64,000 bases of DNA from Chamaelirium japonicum (Eukaryota > Streptophyta > Magnoliopsida > Liliales > Melanthiaceae): NCBI GenBank assembly GCA_947650365.1, contig OX393551.1:91796697-91860696 (forward strand). Reading direction: 5' to 3'. Numbering within the stretch: the stretch's first letter is position 1; every line of letters begins with the position of its first letter. Below, in pieces: positions 55,634-64,000 of this stretch. The notes under the pieces are model-generated. The model ran no database searches. It had not been told where the DNA came from and worked only from the letters and a program-made list of their open reading frames with translations. Made by a program: the position numbers and the translations under genes.

Positions 55634-57435
55634 TCGCACGAATTTATCCATTCTAATTCAATGGATCGTGCGAATGAATTAGAATGGATCGTACGAATGA
55701 ATTAGAATGGATCGTACGAATGAATTAGAATGGATTGTACGAATGAATTAGATTGGATCGTACGAATGAAATAGAATGGATCGTATGAATGAATTAGAAT
55801 GGATCGTGCGAATGAATTAGAATGGATCGTACGAATGAAATAGAGTGGATTCGCATGAATGTATCCATTCTAATTCAATGGATCGTGCGAATGAATTAGA
55901 ATGGATCGTACGAATGAATTAGAATGGATCATACGAATGAATTAGAATAGATCGTACGAATGAATTAGAATGTATCGTACGAATGAATTAGAAAGGATAC
56001 ATTCGTACAAATGAATTAGAATGGATCGTACGAATGAATTAGAGTGGATACGTTCGTGCAAAAGAATTAGAATGGATTGTATGAATGAATTAGAATGGAT
56101 CATACGAAGGAATTAGAATGGATAGTACGAATGAATTAGAATGAATACTACGAATGAATTAGAATGGATCGTACGAATGAATTAGAGTGGATCATATGAA
56201 TGGATTAGAATGGATCGTATGAATGAATTAGAATGGATCGTACGAATGAATTAGAATGGATCGTGCGAATGAATTAGAATGGATCGTACGAATGAATTAG
56301 AATGGGTCATACGAATGAATTAGAATGGATACACGATCCAGATCCATTCTAATTCATTCGCACAATCTATTCTAATTCATTCGTATGATCCATTCTAATT
56401 CATTCATACGATCCATTCTAATTCTACGATCCGTTCTTACTCATTCGTATTATCCATTTTAATTCATTCACACGAATGTATCCATTCTAATTCATTCGCA
56501 CGATCCTACGAATGAATTAGAATAGATTGTGCGAATGAATTAGAATGGATCTGGATCGTGTATCCATTCTAATTCATTCATACGATCCATTCTAATTCAT
56601 TACTACGATCCATTCTAATTCATTCATACGATCCATTCTAATTCATTCGTACGATCCATTCTAATTCATTCGCACGATCCATTCTAATTCATTAATACGA
56701 TCCATTCTAATTCATTCGTATGAATCCATTCTAATTCATTCATACGATCCATTCTAATTCATTCGCACGATCCATTCTAATTCATTCATACGATCCATTC
56801 TAATTCATTCGTACGATCTATTCTATTTCATTCGTACAATTCATTCTAATTCATTCGCACGATCCATTCTTACTCATTCGTACGATCCATTCTAATTCAT
56901 TTGCACGAATGTATCCATTCTAATTCATTCATATGATCCATATTAATTCATTCGCATGATCCGAATTAGAATGGATCATACGAAGGAATTAGAATGGATC
57001 GTGCGAATAAATTAGAATGGATCATATGAATGAATTAGAATATATTGTGCGAATGGATTAGAATAGATCATACGATTGAGTAAGAATGGATTGTACGAAT
57101 GAAATAAAATAGATCGTACGAATGAATTAGAATGGATCGTGCGAATAAATTAGAATGGATCGTATGAATGAATTAGAATGTATCGTGCGAATGAATTAGA
57201 ATATAGATCGTATGAATGAATTAGAATGGATCGTATGAATGAACTAGAATGGATCGTGCGAATGAATTAGAATGGATCGTACGAATGAAATAGAATTGAT
57301 CGTACGAATGGATCGTACCAATGAATTAGAATGGATCGTACGAATGAATTAGAATGGATACATTCGTGCGAATCCATTCTAATTCAAATGGATAATACGA
57401 ATGAGTTAGAATGGATTCGTGCGAATGGATACATT
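55634..57435. repeat. Orientation mosaic
   Basis: + to 56330 with micro-inversions at 55634-55660 and 55852-55877, - 56331-56506, + 56507-56558, - 56559-56961, + 56962 onward with a tiny reversal at 57369-57385. The two-unit + piece at 56507 is bounded by GATCCTACG and GATCTGGATCGTGTATCC, like the one at 17693. Confidence 0.84.
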
Positions 57436-58344
57436 TGTGCGAATGAATTAGAATGGATACATTCGTGTGAATGAATTAAAATGGATAATACGAATGAGTA
57501 AGAATGGATCGTAGAATTAGAATGGATCGTATGAATGAATTAGAATGGATCATACGAATGAATTAGAATAGATTGTGCGAATGAATTAGAATGGATCTGG
57601 ATCGTGTATCCATTCTAATTCATTCGTACGACCCAATCTAATTCATTTGTACGATCCATTTTAATTTATTCGCACGATCCATTCTAATTCATTCGCACGA
57701 TCCATTCTAATTCATTCATACGATCCATTCTAATTCATTCATATGATCCACTCTAATTCATTCGTACGATCAATTCTAATTCATTCGTAGTATCCATTCT
57801 AATTCATTCGTACTATCCATTCTAATTCCTTCATACGATCCATTCTAATTCATTCATACAATCCATTCTAATTCTTTTGGACGAACGTATCCACTCTAAT
57901 TCATTCGTACGATCCATTCTAATTCATTTGTACGAATGTATCCTTTCTAATTCATTCGTACGATCCATTCTAATTCATTTGTACGATCCATTCTAATTCA
58001 TTCGTACGATCCATTCTAATTAATTCGCACAATCCATTGAATCAGAATGGATACATTCGTGCGAATCAATTCTATTTCATTCGTACGATCCATTCTAATT
58101 CATTCGCACGATCCATTCTAATTCATTCATACGATCCATTCTATTTCATTCGTACGATCCAATCTAATTCATTCGTACGATCCATTCTAATCCATTCGTA
58201 TTCATTCGCATGGATTGAATTAGAATGGATCGTACGAATGAATTAGAATGGATCGTACGAATGAATTAGAATGGATCGTACGAATGAGTAAGAATGGATC
58301 GTGCGAATGAATTAGAATGGATCGTACGAATGAAATAGAATGGA
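57436..58344. repeat. Segmental duplication spaced 2.7 kb, copy 2
   Basis: + to 57603, - 57604-58212 with a + island at 58038-58062, + 58213-58344. It differs from copy 1 by scattered substitutions and one extra unit. After the shared GGATT(C/T)GCACGAAT switch the two copies diverge: copy 1 returns to + after one unit, copy 2 stays -. Confidence 0.87.
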
Positions 58345-61317
58345 TTTGCACGAATGTATCCATTCTAATTCATTCATACGATCCATTCTAATTCATTCAT
58401 ACGATCCATTCTAATTTCTTCGTATGATCTATTCTTATTCATTCGCACAATCTATTCTAATTCATTCGTACGATCCATTCTAATTCATTCGCACGATCCA
58501 TTCTAATTCATTCATACGATCCATTCTAATTAATTCGTACGATCCATTCTAATTCATTCGTACGATCCATTCTAATTCATTTGCACAATCTATTCTAATT
58601 CATTCGTACGATCCATTCTAATTCATTCGCACGATCCATTCTAATTCATTTTGCACAATCTATTCTAATTCATTCGTACGATCCATTCTAATTCATTCGC
58701 ACGATCCATTCTAATTTATTCGTACGATCCATTCTATTTCATTCGTACGATCCATTCTATTTCATTCGTACGATCCATTCTAATTCATTCGTACGATTCA
58801 TTCTAATTCAATCCATTCTAATTTATTTGTACGATCCATTCTTACTCATTCGTACGATCCATTCTAATTCATTCGCACGAATGAATCCATTCTAATTCAT
58901 TCGTATGATCCATTCTAATTCATTCGTACGATCCATTCTAATTCATTCGTACGATCCATTCTAATTCATTCTAATTCATTCGCACGATCCATTCTTTCAT
59001 TCGTACGATCCATTCTAATTCATTCGTACGATCCATTCTAATTCATTCGCACAATCTATTTTAATTCATTCGTACGATCCATTCTAATTCATTCGCACGA
59101 TCCATTCTAATTCATTCGCACAATCTATTCTAATTCATTCGTACGATCCATTCTAATTCATTCGCACGATCCATTCTAATTCATTCATACGATCCATTCT
59201 ATTTCATTCGTATGATCCATTCTAATTCATTCGTACGATCCATTCTAATTCATTCGTACGATTCATTCTAATTTAATCCATTCTAATTCATTCGTACGAT
59301 CCATTCTTACTCATTCGCACAATCTATTCTAATTCATTCGTACGATCCATTCTAATTCATTCGCACGATCCATTCTAATTCATTCATACGATCTATTCTA
59401 TTTCATTTGTACGATCCATTCTTACTCATTCGTACGATCCATTCTAATTCATTTGCACGAAGGTATCCATTCTAATTCATTCGTACTATCCATTCTAATT
59501 CCTTCGTATGATCCATTCTAATTCCTTCGTACGATCCATTCGGATACATTCGTGCGAATCCATTCTATTTCATTCATACGATCCATTCTAATTCATTCGC
59601 ACGATCCATTCTAATTCATTCATACGATCCATTCTAATTCATGCGTACGATCCATTCTAATTCATTCGTACGATCCATTCTAATTCATTTGCACAATCTA
59701 TTCTAATTCATTCGTACGATCCATTCTAATTCATTCGTACGATCCATTCTAATTCATTCGCACAATCTATTCTAATTCATTCGTACGATCCATTCTAATT
59801 CATTCGTACGATCCATTCTAATTCATTCGTACGATCCATTCTAATTCATTCGCACAATCTATTCTAATTCATTCGTACGATCCATTCTAATTCATTCGTA
59901 CGATCCATTCTAATTCATTCGCACAATCTATTCTAATTCATTCGTACGATCCATTCTAATTCATTCGCACGATCCATTCTAATTCATTCGCACAATCTAT
60001 TCTAATTCATTCGTACGATCCATTCTAATTTATTCGTACGATCCATTCTAATTCATTCGTATGATTCATTCTAATTCAATCCATTCTAATTCATTCGTAC
60101 GATCCAGTCTTACTCATTCGTACGATCCATTCTAATTCATTCATACGATCCATTCTACGATCCATTCTAATTCATTCGTACGTTCCATTCTAATTCATTC
60201 GCACGAATGTATCCATTCTAATTCATTCGTACGATCCATTCTAATTCATTCGTGCGAATCCATTCTATTTCATTCGTACGATCCATTCTAATTCATTCAC
60301 ACGATCCATTCTAATTCATTCACACGATCCATTCTAATTCATTCGTACGATCCATTCTAATTCATTCGCACGATCCATTCTAATTCATGCATACGATCCA
60401 TCCTAATTCATTACTACGATCCATTCTAATTCATTCGTACGATCCATTCTAATTCCTTCGTATGATCCATTCTAATTTATTCGCACGATCCATTCTAATT
60501 CATTCGTACGATCCATTCTATTTCATAAGTACGATCCATGCTAATTCATTCGCACGAGTGTATCCATTCTAATTCATTCGTACGATCTATTCTAATTCAT
60601 TTGTACGAATGTATCCACTCTAATTCATTCATACGATCCATTCTAATTCATTCGTACGATCCATTCTAATTCATTGGCACGATCCATTTTAATTCATTCG
60701 TACGATCCATTCTATTTCATTCATACGATCCATTCTAATTCATTCATACGATCTATTCTAATTCTTTCGCACGAATGTATCCATTCTAATTCATTCGTAC
60801 GATCCATTCTAATTCATTCGTACGATCTATTCTAATTCATTCGTACGATCCATTCTTATTTATTCGCACGATCCATTCTAATTCCTTTGTATGATCCATT
60901 CTAATTCATTCGTACGGTATGATTCATTCTAATTCATTCGTACGATTCATTCTAATTCAATCCATTCTAATTCATTCATACGATCCATTCTAATTCATTC
61001 ATACGATCCATTCTAATTCATTCGTACGATTCATTTTAATTCAATCCATTCTAATTCATTCATATGATCCATTCTAATTCATTCATACGATCTATTCTTT
61101 TTCATTCGTGCAATCCATTCTTACTCAATCGTATGATCCATTCTAATCCATTCGCACAATCTAGTCTAATTCATTCGTACGATCCATTCTAATTCATTCG
61201 TACGATCCATTCTAATTCATTCGCACGATCTATTCTAATTCATTCGTACGATCCATTCTAATTCATTCGCACGATCCATTATAATTCATTCATACGATCC
61301 ATTCTAATTCATTCGTA
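58345..61317 (-). repeat. Longest single-orientation run, -
   Basis: Nearly 3 kb of - units with only short islands at about 59530-59546 and 60250-60256. The first 1.3 kb repeats 48.58-49.6 kb. The stretch 59.69-60.0 kb is the most homogeneous in the window and shows a three-unit sub-period. It ends in the ATTCGTACGAATGAG palindromic switch. Confidence 0.9.
59690..60000 (-). repeat. Three-unit (69-bp) local higher-order repeat
   Basis: A CACAATCT unit alternates with two (once three) standard units: markers lie at 59692, 59761, 59853, 59922 and 59991, steps of 69, 92, 69 and 69. The intervening units are almost invariant, which indicates recent local amplification. Confidence 0.88.
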
Positions 61318-62637
61318 CGAATGAGTAAGAATGGATCGTACGAATGAAATAGAACGGATTGTACGAACGAATTAGAATGGATACATTCGTGCGAATGAAT
61401 TAGGATGGATCGTATGAATGAATTAGAATGGATCGTACGAAGGAATTAGAATGGATCATACGAATGAATTAGAATGGATCGTACGAATGAATTAGAATGG
61501 ATCGTGCGAATGAATTAGAATGGATCATACGAATGAATTAGAATGGATCGTATGAATGAATTAGAATGGATCGTACGAATGAGTAAGAATGGATCGTATG
61601 AATGAAATAGAATGGATCGTACGAATGAATTAGAATGGATACATTCGTGCGAATGAATTAGAATGGATCATATGAATGAATTAGAATGGATCGTTTGAGT
61701 GAATGCGAATGGGGCGTACGAATGAATTACAATGGGTCGTACGAATGAATTAGAATGGATCGTACGAATGAGTAAGAATGGATCATACGAATGAGTAAGA
61801 ATGGATCGTACGAATGAATTAGAATGGATCGTACGAATGAATTAGAATGGATACATTCGTGCGAATGAATTAGAATGGATCATATGAATGAATTAGAATG
61901 GATCGTTTGAGTGAATGCGAATGGATCGTGTGAATGAATTAGATTGGATCGTATAAATGAATTAGAATGGATCGTACGAATGAATTAGAATGGATCGTGC
62001 TAATGAATTAGAATGGATCGTACGAATGAATTAGAGTGGATACATTCATACAAATGAATTAGAATGGATACATTTGTACGAATGAATTAGAATGGATCGT
62101 ACGAATGAATTAGAATGGATACATTCGCACGAATTAGAATAGATCGTACGAATGAATTAGAATGGATACATTCGCACGAATTAGAATGGATCGTACGAAT
62201 GAATTAGAATGGATCGTACGAATGAATTAGAATGGATCGTATGAATGAATTAGATTGGATCGTATAAATGAATTAGAATGGATCGTACGAATGAATTAGA
62301 ATGGATCGTGCTAATGAATTAGAATGGATCGTACGAATGAATTAGAGTGGATAAATTCGTACAAATGAATTAGAATGGAAACATTCGTGCGAATGAATTA
62401 GAATGGATCGTGCGAATGAATTAGAATGGATCGTACGAATGAATTAGAATAGATTGTGCTAATGAATTAGAATGGATCGTATGAATGAATTAGAATGGAT
62501 CATACGAATGAATTAGAATGGATTGTACGAATGAATTAGAATGGATCGTACGAATGAATTAGAATGGATCGCATGAATGAATTAGAATGGATCGTGCGAA
62601 TGAATTAGAATGGATCGTACGAATGAAATAGAATGGA
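61318..62637 (+). repeat. Satellite block, +
   Basis: A + run containing an internal duplication spaced about 210 bases (TTTGAGTG units at 61691 and 61903). From 61.9 kb on it repeats 43.48 kb and 37.97 kb, including the short CATTCGCACGAATTAG units (twice here, 62112 and 62168). Confidence 0.89.
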
Positions 62638-63675
62638 TTCGCACGAATGTATCCATTCTAATTCATTCGTACGATCCATTCTAATTCATTCGTACAATCC
62701 ATTCTAATTCATTCGCACGATCCATTCTTACTCATTCGTACGATCCATTCTAATTCATTCGCACGATCCATTCTAATTCAATAATACGATCCATTCTAAT
62801 TCATTCGCACGATCCATTCTAATTAATTCACACTCATACGATCCATTCTAATTCATTCGCATGAATGTATACTTTCTAATTCATTAGTACGATCCTTTCT
62901 AATTCATTCGCACAATCTATTCTAATTCATTCGAACGATCCATTCTAAGTCATTCGTACGATCCATTCTAATTCATTCGCACAATCCATTCTAATTCATT
63001 AGCACGATCCATTCTAATTCCTTCATATGATCTATTCTAATTCACAATTCTAATTCATTCGCACGTATCCATTCTAATTCATTCATACGATCCATTCTAT
63101 TTCATTCGTACGATCCATTCTTACTCATTCATACGATCTATTCTAATACATTCGTACGATCCATTCTAATTCATTCGTACGATCCATTCTAATTCATTTG
63201 TACGAATGTATCCACACTAATTCATTCATACGATCCATTCTAATTCATTCGCACGAATGTATCCATTCCAATTCATTCGTACGATCCATTCTAATTCATT
63301 CGCACAATCTATTCTAATTCATTCGTACGATCAATTCTAATTCCTTCGTACGATCCATTCTAATTCATTCGTACGATCCATTCTAATTCATTCGTACGAT
63401 CCATTCTAATTCATTCGCACGATCTATTCTAATTCATTCGTACGATCCATTCTAATTCATTCGCACGATCCATTCTAATTCATTCATACGATCCATTCTA
63501 ATTCATTCGTATGATCCATTCTAACTCATTCGTACGATCCATTCTAATTCCTTCGTACGATCCATTCTAATTCATTCATACGATCCATCCTAATTCATTC
63601 GCACGAATGTATCCATTCTAATTCATTCGTACAATCCATTCTATTTCATTCGTACGATCCATTCTTACACATTCG
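62638..63675 (-). repeat. Satellite block, - orientation
   Basis: Opened by GGATTCGCACGAATGTAT. Its first 430 bases repeat 44.17-44.6 kb (ATTCACACTCATACG, CGAACGATCC, CTAAGTC, then AATTCACAATTC). It ends at ACACATTCGTACGAATGAATT, a palindromic return to +. Confidence 0.89.
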
Positions 63676-64000
63676 TACGAATGAATTAGAATGGATCGTA
63701 TTAATGAATTAGAATGGATCGTGCGAATGAATTAGAATGGATCGTACGAATGAATTAGAATAGATTGTGCGAATCAATTAGAATGGATCGTACGAATGAA
63801 TTAGAATGGATCGTACGAATGAATTAGACTAGATTGTACGAATGGATTAGAATGGATCATACGATTGAGTAAGAATGGATTGTACGAATGAAATAGAATA
63901 GATCGTACGAATGAATTAGAATGGATCGTATGAATGAATTAGAATGGATTGAATTAGAATGAATCGTACAAATGAATTAGAATGGATCGTACGAATGAAT
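63676..64000 (+). repeat. Satellite block, +, runs off the window
   Basis: + units with a GATTGAGTAAG marker cassette at 63830-63905 and a collapsed 15-bp unit near 63945. The array is cut by the window edge, as it also is at position 1. Confidence 0.9.

Larger units (their letters stand above)
1..64000. repeat. 23-bp satellite array filling the whole window
   Basis: Every line reads as copies of a 23-bp unit made of GAATGAATTA plus GAATGGATCGTAC, or the reverse complement. The period is confirmed by variant markers spaced at exact multiples: CACAATCT at 59692, 59761, 59853, 59922 and 59991 gives steps of 69, 92, 69 and 69. Both halves begin GAATG(A/G)AT, so the unit itself looks like a doubled shorter ancestor. 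GC of the consensus is 8 of 23. Common variants are TGTAC, CGTAT, CATAC and CGTGC at the junction, GAAATAG or GAGTAAG for GAATTAG, and GAAGGAATT. No non-satellite stretch of 100 bases was found. I do not recognise the family. The role (centromeric, subtelomeric or other heterochromatin) is inference. Confidence 0.97.

Noticed and set aside
1-64000. CRISPR array
   Set aside because: Units are contiguous and spacerless, vary throughout, occur on both strands in blocks, and no cas gene is present.
1-64000. Telomeric repeat or simple GGAAT (human satellite II/III-like) array
   Set aside because: GAATGG occurs, but always within a 23-bp unit with GATCGTAC and AATTAG. No run of pure 5-bp or 6-bp telomere-like repeats is present.
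1-64000. CENP-B box
   Set aside because: TTCGTACGATCC fits TTCGNNNNANNC but the required GGG is ATT here in all units I examined.
1-64000. Homeodomain-like TAATT sites or promoters in each unit
   Set aside because: AATTAG/CTAATT is simply part of the 23-bp consensus. Occurrence in every unit carries no evidence of regulation.

Overview
The whole 64-kb window is one satellite DNA array. I see no gene, RNA gene, transposon, origin or other unique sequence anywhere in it. The unit is 23 bp: a 10-bp half (GAATGAATTA) followed by a 13-bp half (GAATGGATCGTAC). It is present from the first base to the last with a modest, recurring set of point variants. A 28-bp variant (ATACATTCGTGC in place of ATCGTAC) and short collapsed forms are interspersed. 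Array size, lack of codon structure and higher-order repeats point to constitutive heterochromatin of a eukaryote (centromeric, pericentromeric, subtelomeric or sex/B chromosome). The sequence does not let me name the organism. The commonest unit variants are C-to-T or G-to-A changes at the two CpG sites, which suggests a genome that methylates CpG in heterochromatin.

The striking feature is orientation. The array is not head-to-tail throughout. It switches strand about every few hundred bases, giving roughly 114 blocks, with about 31 kb in the purine-rich orientation (called + here) and about 33 kb in the reverse complement (-). The switches are not random: a few junction sequences recur many times. 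Asymmetric junctions, and multi-unit cassettes with private variants, occur in both orientations, so existing stretches of array have been copied in inverted form.

Layout: 1-3006 mostly +; 3007-4233 -; 4234-9813 mixed, with a duplicated 0.84-kb segment; 9814-14103 mixed, with a second copy near 48.8-52 kb; 14104-24962 mixed, with a 4-kb-spaced duplication; 24963-34765 a higher-order repeat of about 3.79 kb in 2.6 copies (its left flank extends it to about 24.18 kb), each copy carrying the same internal inversions; 34766-43445 mixed; 43446-48579 larger blocks; 48580-58344 fine mosaic with a 2.7-kb-spaced duplication; 58345-61317 the longest single-orientation run (-); 61318-64000 large +, -, + blocks.

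Open frames of 64-87 codons exist but are by-products of the repeat: 23 is not a multiple of 3, so the - strand reads as a 69-nt cycle with one stop, and chance variants remove that stop. They are not annotated as genes. Block boundaries were read by eye and are good to about +/-15 bases.
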